DNA of 24,132 bases from an uncultured Flavobacteriaceae bacterium. GTDB taxonomy: Bacteria > Bacteroidota > Bacteroidia > Flavobacteriales > Flavobacteriaceae. Below the pieces are notes generated by a model, which saw only the letters and a list, made by a program, of their open reading frames with translations, ran no database searches and had not been told where the DNA came from. Numbering within the stretch: the stretch's first letter is position 1; every line of letters starts with the position of its first letter. The translations under genes and the position numbers were made by a program. Location of the stretch: positions 1-24,132 of the forward strand of contig CALIIP010000134.1 of assembly GCA_938018045.1 (NCBI GenBank). The letters are read 5' to 3'. This document shows, in pieces, positions 7,910 to 15,772 of the stretch.

Positions 7910-10639
7910 ATGGCGGAAAATAAGACAGTAAGACTTAATAAAGTTCTTCGAGAATTAAACATCTCGTTAGATAGAGCAGTTGAGCATCTTGCAAGTAAAG
8001 GGCATGAGATAGAAGCACGTCCAACAACCAAAATATCTGGAGAAGAGTATGAAGTGTTGCTTGATGGTTTTCAAACTGATAGAAGTAAGAAAGCAGAATC
8101 TAAAGAGGTAAGCGAAGAGAAGCGTAAAGAGAAAGAAGCAATTGCGCAAGCAAGAGCAGATAAGTTCGAGAAAGAAAGACTTGAAGAGGAAGCAAAGAAA
8201 GAAGTTTTAAAAGCAAGAGCTAAAAAACTTGAGGTAAAAACTATTGGTAAAATTGATATTGAGCCAAAAGCTAAAAAAGTGGAAAAGGAAGTAGTTGTTG
8301 AAGCGAAACCAGAAGAAAAGATTGTTGAAACGAAGAAAGAAGTTGTTGAAGAGAAGAAAGCAGTTGTAGAAGAGAAAGTAGAAGCGAAAAAAGATACCAA
8401 GGAAGAAGTAACTGAATCAAAAGAAAAGGTTGAAGAAAAAGTTGAGGAAAAGACTGTTGAAAGTTCAACTATCGAAACCAAATACAAAAAATTAGGAGGA
8501 CCGAAACTTGCTGGAACTATAGATTTAAAGCAGTTTGAAAGACCTAAGAAAAAGAAACCAGAAGTTGCTAAAAAAGGAGTTGGTAAACCATCAGCCGATA
8601 AAAAGAAACGTAAAAGAATTGTAAAACCTGCAAACCCTTCAGGAGCAAGAACAGGAAATACTAGAGGAGGATATAAAGGCAATAAACCACAAACTGGCGG
8701 ATCTCGTAGAAATGCACCAAAAGTTGAGCCTACAGAAGCAGATGTTCAAAAACAAGTAAGAGAAACTCTTGAAAAACTTCAAGGGAAATCTAAGAAAGGT
8801 AAAGGAGCAAAATATCGTAGAGAAAAACGTGATGCGCATAGAGAACAAACAGAAATAGATCAAGAAATTGCTGCAGCAGTAGGAAAAGTGCTAAAAGTAA
8901 CAGAATTTGTTACAGTAAGTGAAGTTGCAACGATGATGAGTATTCCAGTAACTCAAATTATTGGAGCATGTATGTCACTTGGTATGATGGTAACGATGAA
9001 CCAACGATTAGATGCAGAAACATTAACGATTGTTGCAGAAGAGTTTGATCATACAGTAGAATTTATTGGTGCAGAAGTTGAAGAAACAATTGTTGAAGAA
9101 GTTGATAATCCAGAAGATTTAGAACCTAGAGCGCCAATTATTACGGTAATGGGACACGTTGATCATGGTAAAACATCTTTATTAGATTATATCAGAAAAA
9201 CAAATGTTATCGCTGGTGAATCAGGAGGAATTACACAGCATATAGGTGCATATGGAGTAGAATTAGAAAACGGACAAGAAATTGCGTTTTTAGATACTCC
9301 AGGTCACGAAGCCTTTACGGCAATGCGTGCACGTGGAGCACAAGTTACAGATTTAGTTATTATTGTTGTTGCCGCAGATGATGGATTAATGCCTCAAACA
9401 AAAGAAGCAATTAGCCATTCACAAGCAGCAGGAGTTCCAATTGTATTTGCAATTAATAAGATAGATACTCAAGGAGCAAATCCAGACAGAGTAAAAGAAC
9501 AATTATCTGCAATGAATTTGTTAGTTGAAGATTGGGGAGGAAAAATACAATCTCACGATGTGTCAGCCAAGACAGGTGAAGGAATTGACGAATTACTTGA
9601 AAAAGTATTGCTTGAAGCAGAATTATTAGAGTTAAAAGCAAACCCAAATAAACGTGCAATAGGAACAGTAGTTGAAGCATATTTAGATAAAGGAAGAGGT
9701 TTTGTAACAACAATTATAGTACAAGAAGGTACTTTGAATATTGGTGATTACTTACTTGCTGGAAAAAACAGTGGTAAAATTAAAGCCATGTTTGATGAGC
9801 GAGGAAAAGAAATGAAAGTTGCAGGTCCATCTACACCAGTTTCTATTTTAGGATTGGATGGTGCGCCACAAGCAGGAGATAAATTCCACGTATTTGAAGA
9901 CGAAAGAGAAGCAAAACAAATTGCATCAAAACGTTCTCAATTACAACGTGAGCAATCAGTAAGAACACAGAAGCATATTACACTTGACGAAATTGGTCGT
10001 CGTATAGCACTTGGAGACTTTAAGGAATTAAATATTATATTAAAAGGTGATGTTGATGGTTCAGTAGAAGCATTAACAGATTCGTTCCAGAAACTTTCTA
10101 CTGCCGAAATCGAATTGAACATTATTCATAAAGGTGTTGGAGCAATTACAGAATCTGATGTATTATTAGCATCAGCATCTGAAGCAATTATTGTAGGATT
10201 TAATGTCCGTCCAGCAGGAAAAGCACGCCAACTTGCAGACGAAGAAGAGATAGATATCAGAACGTACTCAATTATTTATGACGCCATAAATGATTTACGT
10301 GACGCGATGGAAGGAATGTTATCTCCAGATATGAAAGAAGAAATCGTTGGTAATGTTGAAATTAGAGAGGTTTATAAAATTTCTAAAGTTGGTAACATTG
10401 CAGGTTGTATGGTAATGAGTGGTAAGATTACAAGAAAATCATTGATTCGTATTATTCGTGATGGTGTAGTTGTTCATTCAGGAGAATTAGAAGCCTTGAA
10501 GCGATTCAAAGATGATGCTAAAGAAGTAACAAAAGGTTATGATTGTGGTATTCAGATAAAAGGATTTAATGACATCAAAGAAGGTGATGTTATTGAAGCT
10601 TATCAAGAAGTAGCAGTTAAAAAGAAATTGAAAAAGTAG
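7910..10639 (+). CDS. infB: Translation initiation factor IF-2
   Basis: A 909-residue GTPase that brings initiator fMet-tRNA to the ribosome. The first 55 residues form a small N-terminal IF2 domain (VRLNKVLRELNISLDRAVEHL), followed by a long Lys/Glu/Val-rich, low-complexity linker (about 60-290) and a second IF2_N-type segment (about 325-390). The G domain shows all motifs: G1 GHVDHGKT (415-422), G3 DTPGH (462-466), G4 NKID (516-519) and a G5 SAKTG. Domains II, III and the C-terminal tRNA-binding domain follow, with GDVDGSVEAL and the RDGVVVHSGELEALKRFKDD region near the end. The length and the charged linker fit Bacteroidota IF-2. Three structured ribosome or RNAP factors in one unit suggest growth-rate control through the rimP leader. 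Confidence 0.98.
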   Translation: MAENKTVRLNKVLRELNISLDRAVEHLASKGHEIEARPTTKISGEEYEVLLDGFQTDRSKKAESKEVSEEKRKEKEAIAQARADKFEKERLEEEAKKEVLKARAKKLEVKTIGKIDIEPKAKKVEKEVVVEAKPEEKIVETKKEVVEEKKAVVEEKVEAKKDTKEEVTESKEKVEEKVEEKTVESSTIETKYKKLGGPKLAGTIDLKQFERPKKKKPEVAKKGVGKPSADKKKRKRIVKPANPSGARTGNTRGGYKGNKPQTGGSRRNAPKVEPTEADVQKQVRETLEKLQGKSKKGKGAKYRREKRDAHREQTEIDQEIAAAVGKVLKVTEFVTVSEVATMMSIPVTQIIGACMSLGMMVTMNQRLDAETLTIVAEEFDHTVEFIGAEVEETIVEEVDNPEDLEPRAPIITVMGHVDHGKTSLLDYIRKTNVIAGESGGITQHIGAYGVELENGQEIAFLDTPGHEAFTAMRARGAQVTDLVIIVVAADDGLMPQTKEAISHSQAAGVPIVFAINKIDTQGANPDRVKEQLSAMNLLVEDWGGKIQSHDVSAKTGEGIDELLEKVLLEAELLELKANPNKRAIGTVVEAYLDKGRGFVTTIIVQEGTLNIGDYLLAGKNSGKIKAMFDERGKEMKVAGPSTPVSILGLDGAPQAGDKFHVFEDEREAKQIASKRSQLQREQSVRTQKHITLDEIGRRIALGDFKELNIILKGDVDGSVEALTDSFQKLSTAEIELNIIHKGVGAITESDVLLASASEAIIVGFNVRPAGKARQLADEEEIDIRTYSIIYDAINDLRDAMEGMLSPDMKEEIVGNVEIREVYKISKVGNIAGCMVMSGKITRKSLIRIIRDGVVVHSGELEALKRFKDDAKEVTKGYDCGIQIKGFNDIKEGDVIEAYQEVAVKKKLKK

Positions 10640-10660
10640 TTTTCAAGACTTATATAAAAT

Positions 10661-10692
10661 AAAAAATCCGATATGAAAGTATCGGATTTTTT
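10661..10692 (+). terminator. Bidirectional terminator between infB and the SPOR gene
   Basis: ATCCGATA (10666-10673) pairs with TATCGGAT (10680-10687) around a TGAAAG loop; flanking A5 (10661-10665) and T5 (10688-10692) extend the stem. The A-run on one side and T-run on the other allow it to work in both directions between these convergent genes. Confidence 0.9.
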
Positions 10693-10712
10693 ATTTTATG
10701 TTTTTACAATTT

Positions 10713-10737
10713 TTATTCTGAATGAAACGAAGAGCCT
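10713..10737. repeat. Dispersed intergenic repeat, copy 1
   Basis: TTATTCTGA, six variable bases, then CGAAGA and xxCT. The same frame of matches at identical spacing occurs at 22812-22836. The sequence resembles a family of short imperfect palindromes (ATTCTGA...CGAAGAATCT) that I recall as frequent in intergenic DNA of Flavobacteria. This copy lies between the infB terminator and the stop of the SPOR gene. Confidence 0.5.
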
Positions 10738-10743
10738 ATTTTT

Positions 10744-11124
10744 TTATAACCTTACCTTTGTTTCTAAAACAATTGCTCCTCCAAATTTTTCTTTAAATGT
10801 TAATAATGCTCTATCTGCTTCTAAACGCGTTTTATAATTTCCGACGCGAACTTTCCATTCAGGAGATTCATAACTCAGTGCAGCAACAATTCCATAAGCA
10901 GCTTCAAAATTTCCTTTAATCCTATAGGCTTTTGACTCATTGCCATTATATAATTGAATTTTAAAACCGTTTCCTAAACGATTACTTTTATTATATTCAA
11001 TCTTTTTGGCAAGCACTGCGTCAATTTTTTGCTCTTCCTGTGCACTTAAATTCACTGAAAATACAAAACAAATTAATGCAATAATTTTTGTTATCGTTTT
11101 TATATCTATACTATTAGTTATCAT
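10744..11124 (-). CDS. Small exported SPOR-domain protein
   Basis: A 126-residue protein with an N-terminal hydrophobic signal (about residues 11-28, ending LSAQ), so it is probably exported to the periplasm. The rest is a SPOR-like peptidoglycan-binding domain: FKIQLYNG near residue 54, a middle 'A..I...F...Y' helix, and WKVRVGNYKTRLEADRALLTF followed by a terminal strand (AIVLETKV), the usual second repeat of the fold. SPOR domains bind denuded glycan strands at division sites. It faces actA across a 193 to 238-base gap with divergent promoters and shares a terminator with infB. The function is not established; the association with the respiratory operon may be simple synteny. Confidence 0.82.
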   Translation of the reverse strand: MITNSIDIKTITKIIALICFVFSVNLSAQEEQKIDAVLAKKIEYNKSNRLGNGFKIQLYNGNESKAYRIKGNFEAAYGIVAALSYESPEWKVRVGNYKTRLEADRALLTFKEKFGGAIVLETKVRL

Positions 11125-11174
11125 AATTACTGTTTAAATTTCAATCGTTTATTGATGATTAATACTTGATTTTG

Positions 11175-11182
11175 CAAATCTA
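11175..11182 (-). promoter_or_regulatory. -7 box of the SPOR gene promoter
   Basis: Read on the - strand the sequence is TAGATTTG, a perfect TAnnTTTG, about 50 bases before the ATG at 11124. No convincing -33 element is visible at the usual spacing. A short inverted repeat GATTT-TGC-AAATC (11168-11180) overlaps the box. Confidence 0.5.
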
Positions 11183-11258
11183 TACTATTGTTTTTTAATT
11201 TGTTATCTAATTCCTTTATTTAGAATAGATATAAATTGCATTTAACATTATTTTTAGA

Positions 11259-11289
11259 TTTCAAATCTTACGAATAAATAGTACTTTTG
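11259..11289 (+). promoter_or_regulatory. Promoter of the actABCDEF-coxBA operon
   Basis: The -7 box TACTTTTG (11282-11289) matches TAnnTTTG exactly; 19 bases upstream is TTTC (11259-11262), one mismatch from the TTTG -33 element. A perfect palindrome AGATTT-C-AAATCT (11256-11268) covers the -33 element. Transcription should start near 11295. Confidence 0.7.
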
Positions 11290-11362
11290 TAATCATTTTA
11301 TTCATTACGTGATAAGTATGAAAATATTGTACCAAACTCGAAAGAAACAACTATTTATAAGT

Positions 11363-12625
11363 ATGAAAAGTGTGAAACAACACAATCTGATTTCAAGATT
11401 GACCCTTAGTACTATAGCTTTACTTTTCCTTTTTACCCTTAATTTATCGGCTCAAGGCGATGCTAAGAATGGTAAAAAACTATTCAATAGCAATTGTGCA
11501 GCGTGTCATAAATTAGACAAAGATTTAGTAGGGCCAGCATTAGGAGGAATAACAGAAAAGAGAGAAAACGCTTGGTTAAAAGCATGGATTAAAGACAATG
11601 CAGCATTCCAAAAGGTAGATGCAGACGCAAAAGAAGCGGCAGCTTATAGTCCAACAGCGATGAATGCCTTTCCTCAGTTTTCTGACCAAGACATTGATGA
11701 TATTTTAGAATACACAAAGCCTCAAGAACCAGTTATTACTGCTGGCGGACCAGTTCAAACATTTGCAGCACCAGTTAAACAAGACAATACACTTCTCTAT
11801 ATATTAGGTGCTATTATGGTTGTGATGTTATTGATGTTATTCAATTTATATCGCACTATAAATGAATTAAAAGGAGATGCTCCAAAAAGCAGATCATTCT
11901 CAGAACAAGCAAATGGAGTTTGGGAAGCGTTTAAAAGAAATAAGTTTTTACACTTCTTAATGGTTATCTTTTTCTTATTGATGACAGCATATTTTGCATT
12001 CGGTTGGATGTCTCAAGTAGGAGTAGATCAAGGATATCAACCAATACAACCAATAGAATTTTCACATAAGATACACGCAGGAGACAATAAGATAGATTGT
12101 CAATATTGTCACTCTGCTGCAAAGCACAGTAAATCATCAGGAATACCATCAGCAAATGTGTGTATGAATTGTCATATGAATATTTCTGAAGTTGCAGATG
12201 ACACGAAGATTGGAAATCACGGTAAAGATATTTTGGACAAAGAAATTCAAAAACTATATGACGCTGTAGGTTGGGATCCAGAAGCAGCTGGTGGAGGTGC
12301 ATATACAGGAGAAACAAAACCAATTGAGTGGGTTCGTATCCACAACTTACCTGATTTCGCATATTTTAATCACTCACAACACGTAAATGTTGCTGGTCAA
12401 AAATGTCAGAAATGTCATGGTCCTGTTGAAGAAATGGATGAATTGTATCAATACGCTCCTTTAACTATGGATTGGTGTATCTCTTGTCACAGAGAAACAG
12501 AAGTTGATATGACAGAAAATGGGTATTACAAGAAAATTCACGAGCAACTTGCTAAAAAGTACGGAGTAGAAAAAGTTACGGTTGCAGAAATGGGTGGAAT
12601 GGAATGTGGTAAGTGTCACTATTAA
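11363..12625 (+). CDS. actA: Alternative complex III subunit ActA, multiheme cytochrome c with N-terminal monoheme domain
   Basis: A 420-residue membrane-anchored periplasmic cytochrome that takes electrons from the ActB/ActC core. An N-terminal signal (about 10-30, ending LSAQ) is followed by a monoheme domain with CAACH (45-49) and possible axial Met100. Then come two membrane segments (about 143-163 and 195-217) and the pentaheme part with CQYCH (246-250), CMNCH (267-271), CQKCH (348-352), CISCH (372-376) and CGKCH (415-419), giving six c-type hemes. The second transmembrane segment and pentaheme part correspond to ActA proper; the N-terminal cytochrome is an added domain. Start: in-frame GTG at 11309 and ATG at 11318 also exist, but ATG at 11363 gives a normal signal peptide with a short positive n-region. 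First gene of the operon, followed by actB after a 93-base gap. Confidence 0.93.
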   Translation: MKSVKQHNLISRLTLSTIALLFLFTLNLSAQGDAKNGKKLFNSNCAACHKLDKDLVGPALGGITEKRENAWLKAWIKDNAAFQKVDADAKEAAAYSPTAMNAFPQFSDQDIDDILEYTKPQEPVITAGGPVQTFAAPVKQDNTLLYILGAIMVVMLLMLFNLYRTINELKGDAPKSRSFSEQANGVWEAFKRNKFLHFLMVIFFLLMTAYFAFGWMSQVGVDQGYQPIQPIEFSHKIHAGDNKIDCQYCHSAAKHSKSSGIPSANVCMNCHMNISEVADDTKIGNHGKDILDKEIQKLYDAVGWDPEAAGGGAYTGETKPIEWVRIHNLPDFAYFNHSQHVNVAGQKCQKCHGPVEEMDELYQYAPLTMDWCISCHRETEVDMTENGYYKKIHEQLAKKYGVEKVTVAEMGGMECGKCHY

Positions 12626-12671
12626 TTGAAAGATTAAAGAATTAAAGAATAAAAAAAAACTCTTATTAAAT

Positions 12672-12703
12672 CATTCAATTTTTGAATCATTTAATTTTTG
12701 AAT
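12672..12703. repeat. Tandem 16-bp repeat, each copy an inverted repeat, between actA and actB
   Basis: CATTCAATTTTTGAAT (12672-12687) is followed at once by CATTTAATTTTTGAAT (12688-12703), 15 of 16 identical. Copy 1 contains the arms ATTCAA and TTGAAT around TTT. Just upstream is another small tandem repeat (ATTAAAGA twice, 12633-12648). The stems are AT-only, so a strong terminator is unlikely; it may be a processing or pausing site or simply slippage. Confidence 0.6.
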
Positions 12704-12718
12704 AACTAAAGAATAAAT

Positions 12719-15700
12719 ATGGCATCAAACAAAAAATACTGGCAAAGTGTTGAAGAACTAGACGAAAACAGTTCTATTGTTGATACGTTAAGACAAAATG
12801 AGTTTGTAGAAGAAATTCCTACAGATGATTTTTTAGGAGATAAAAAATCATTAGAAGAATCATCTACAACACGTCGTGACTTTTTAAAATACGTAGGTTT
12901 TTCTACTGCTGCTGCAACTTTGGCATCATGTGAAGGTCCTGTAAAAAAAGCAATACCTTATATAGTAAAACCAAATAACATTATTCCAGGAGTTGCAGAT
13001 TATTACGCAACTACAATTGCTGATGGTTTTGATTTTGCAAATATTTTAGTAAAAGTAAGAGAAGGGCGCCCAATTAAGATAGAGCCAAATAAAGATGCAA
13101 ACGGAAGCACAAATGCACGTGTTCAAGCATCTGTATTGTCACTATATGATAGTTTAAGATTAAAAAATTCGAAGACAAAAGATGGATCTTCTATTTCTTG
13201 GGCTGATGTTGATACTCAATTAGGAGAAAAGTTAACTGATATTAAAGATTCTGGAAAAGCAATTGCTATTTTAACAAATACCAACGCAAGTCCAACAACT
13301 GCAAGTTTAATTGCTCAGTTTGGTGAATCTTTCGGAAATGTAAAGCACGTTATTTATGATTCAGTTTCTGAATCTGCTGCATTAGATGCTTATGAAGCAA
13401 TGTTTGGAACAAGAGCATTGCCTACTTATGATTTTTCTAAAGCCAACACAATTGTTTCTGTAGGTGCAGATTTCTTAGGAGATTGGCAAGGAGGAAATTT
13501 TGAAAGTGGTTATGCAAAAGGTCGTGTTCCTGATCATGGAAAAATGTCACACCATACACACTTTGAGTCAAACATGACTTTAACTGGTGCAAATGCTGAT
13601 GTTCGTGTAATGGTTAAACCATCTCAACAAAATACAATTTTAGCAGACCTTTATAATGCAATTGTAAACGGTGCTTCTGCAAAAGATGCAAACGTTATAA
13701 AAGCAGTAAAACAGATTAAAAAAGCAGGAAGTAACGCAGTTGTTGTTACTGGAATTCAAGATAAAAACGCACAATTATTAGCAATGGCAATTAACAGTGC
13801 TATTGGAAGTGAAGTTATGAATACTTCAGTAACTAATAATACACGACAAGGAAATGATGCTGATGTTACTCAATTAGTTGCTGATATGAAATCAGGGAAA
13901 GTTGGCGCAGTAATCATCAACAATTCAAACCCTGTTTATACATTACCAAATTCAGCAGATTTTGTTGAAGGATTAAAAAATACGTTATCTGTATCGTTCT
14001 CAACGGCAGATAATGAAACTGCAAACGCAGTAGATTATGCATTGGCAACACCTCACTATTTAGAATCTTGGGGAACTGTAGAAATGAAAAAAGGACAGTT
14101 TAGTGTAATGCAACCAACTATTCAACCATTATTTGATACACGTCAATTTGAAGACTGTTTATTAAAATGGACTGGAAGTGAAGAAAAATATTACGATTAT
14201 ATTAAATCATCTTTCGCTGGTTTAGGTGCAGATAAATCTTTCAGTCAAGCATTGCATGACGGTAATTTCGCTGCTGCTGCTTCTGATTCAGAAGTAACTG
14301 CAAGCGATGTTGATATGTCAGCAGCTTATTCTAGTGTTGCATCAGCAAAAGGAAATGGTTTAGAATTACAATTATATACAAAAATTGGTTTAGGAGACGG
14401 TCAACAAGCAAATAACCCTTGGTTACAAGAATTACCAGATCCAATCACAAGAACTACTTGGGACAATTACTTAACAGTTTCTCAAGCAGATGCTGCAGAA
14501 TTAGGAATTGAAAACTGGAATGTAGCAAACGGAGGATTAAACGGTAGTTTGGTAGAATTAACTGCAAATGGTGTAAATGTTACACTTCCAGCATTAATTC
14601 AGCCAGGACAAGCAGTTGGTTCTATGGGACTTGCTTTTGGTTATGGTCGTAAATCGGGAATGAAAGAAGAAATGCAAACTGGAAAGAATGCATATCATTT
14701 CTATAAAAACTTTAAAACAACGCAATCAGGAGTTTCTGTAGAATTAGTTTCAGGTGAACATGAGTTTGCATGTACTCAATTGCAAAACACAATGATGGGT
14801 CGTGGAGATATTGTTAAAGAAACTACTTTAGCAACATTTAATGATGATTCATTAGATCCTAAACATTCTTGGAACCCTGTTCCAATGGTATCTTATAAGC
14901 ATCAAGAGGTAGAAGCAACTACTGTAGATTTATGGGACGAATTTGATCGTTCTGTAGGGCATCATTTCAATTTATCTATTGATTTGAATTCATGTACAGG
15001 ATGTGGAGCATGTGTTGTTGCATGTCACGCAGAAAACAATGTAGCAGTTGTAGGAAAAGAAGAAATAAGAAAATCTAGAGATATGCATTGGTTGCGTATT
15101 GATAGATATTATTCTTCTGATACCAAAAAAGATGACAAAGAACTTGGCTTGATTGATAAGTTTGCCAAAATGGAAGATGCATCAGCAAATCCACAAGTTG
15201 TTTTCCAGCCAATTATGTGTCAGCATTGTAATCACGCTCCTTGTGAGACTGTGTGTCCAGTTGCTGCAACAACTCATGGCCGTCAAGGTCAAAATCAAAT
15301 GACATATAACCGTTGTGTTGGTACAAGATATTGTGCAAACAACTGTCCTTATAAAGTACGTCGTTTCAATTGGTTTGATTATGCTAACAATGCTGAATTT
15401 GATTTCAATATGAATGACGATTTAGGTAAAATGGTTTTAAATCCTGATGTTACTGTTCGTACGCGTGGAGTTATGGAAAAATGTTCTATGTGTATTCAAA
15501 TGACACAAGCATCTATCCTAAAAGCCAAAAAAGAAGGAAGACCAGTAAAAGACGAAGAATTCCAAACAGCATGTTCTAACGCTTGTAGTACAGGAGCAAT
15601 GGTATTTGGAGATATAAATGATAAAGAAAGTGAAATCTATAAGTTGAAAAACGATGCTAGATCTTATCACTTATTAGAGCATATTGGTACAAAACCAAAT

Positions 15701-15739
15701 GTAGTTTATCAAGTAAAAGTTAGAAATACAGAAGTATAA
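12719..15739 (+). CDS. actB: Alternative complex III subunit ActB, fused molybdopterin-like and iron-sulfur protein
   Basis: A 1006-residue protein combining a molybdopterin-oxidoreductase-like domain (about 80-740) with a ferredoxin-like iron-sulfur domain (about 740-1006). The twin-arginine motif RRDFLK (52-57) comes after about 50 residues rather than at the extreme N-terminus, and is followed by a hydrophobic stretch and LASC (68-71), a possible lipobox. This is the 'extended Tat signal' form known for this family. Cysteine clusters for up to four FeS centres begin at Cys759 (CTGCGACVVACH), Cys834 (CQHCNHAPCETVCP), Cys866 (CVGTRYCANNCP) and Cys922 (CSMC, then CSNAC). By analogy with studied complexes the large domain holds no molybdenum. 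It relays electrons from quinol at ActC to the hemes of ActA. Followed 33 bases later by actC. Confidence 0.95.
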   Translation: MASNKKYWQSVEELDENSSIVDTLRQNEFVEEIPTDDFLGDKKSLEESSTTRRDFLKYVGFSTAAATLASCEGPVKKAIPYIVKPNNIIPGVADYYATTIADGFDFANILVKVREGRPIKIEPNKDANGSTNARVQASVLSLYDSLRLKNSKTKDGSSISWADVDTQLGEKLTDIKDSGKAIAILTNTNASPTTASLIAQFGESFGNVKHVIYDSVSESAALDAYEAMFGTRALPTYDFSKANTIVSVGADFLGDWQGGNFESGYAKGRVPDHGKMSHHTHFESNMTLTGANADVRVMVKPSQQNTILADLYNAIVNGASAKDANVIKAVKQIKKAGSNAVVVTGIQDKNAQLLAMAINSAIGSEVMNTSVTNNTRQGNDADVTQLVADMKSGKVGAVIINNSNPVYTLPNSADFVEGLKNTLSVSFSTADNETANAVDYALATPHYLESWGTVEMKKGQFSVMQPTIQPLFDTRQFEDCLLKWTGSEEKYYDYIKSSFAGLGADKSFSQALHDGNFAAAASDSEVTASDVDMSAAYSSVASAKGNGLELQLYTKIGLGDGQQANNPWLQELPDPITRTTWDNYLTVSQADAAELGIENWNVANGGLNGSLVELTANGVNVTLPALIQPGQAVGSMGLAFGYGRKSGMKEEMQTGKNAYHFYKNFKTTQSGVSVELVSGEHEFACTQLQNTMMGRGDIVKETTLATFNDDSLDPKHSWNPVPMVSYKHQEVEATTVDLWDEFDRSVGHHFNLSIDLNSCTGCGACVVACHAENNVAVVGKEEIRKSRDMHWLRIDRYYSSDTKKDDKELGLIDKFAKMEDASANPQVVFQPIMCQHCNHAPCETVCPVAATTHGRQGQNQMTYNRCVGTRYCANNCPYKVRRFNWFDYANNAEFDFNMNDDLGKMVLNPDVTVRTRGVMEKCSMCIQMTQASILKAKKEGRPVKDEEFQTACSNACSTGAMVFGDINDKESEIYKLKNDARSYHLLEHIGTKPNVVYQVKVRNTEV

Positions 15740-15772
15740 AAATAGTAATAATAAGATAATTATATATAGAGT

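Noticed and set aside
8071..8682. Open frame of 203 codons on the - strand, Ser/Phe-rich
   Set aside because: It is the antisense of the Lys/Glu-rich linker of IF-2; AAG/GAA-rich codons read as Phe/Ser/Leu on the other strand and rarely give stops. No domain or start context.
11309..11362. Earlier GTG (11309) or ATG (11318) start for actA
   Set aside because: Either would put 15-18 extra residues ahead of a signal peptide that is complete from 11363. They remain possible because the promoter lies upstream of all three.
11964..12362. 132-codon open frame on the - strand inside actA
   Set aside because: Lies wholly opposite the heme-binding part of ActA with no recognisable motif; ActA is certain from five CxxCH motifs.
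13000..14900. Possible true molybdoenzyme in ActB
   Set aside because: The large domain is of the molybdopterin-oxidoreductase family, but its setting in the act operon marks it as ActB, which in studied complexes carries no molybdenum; no convincing catalytic Ser/Cys/Sec ligand motif stood out.
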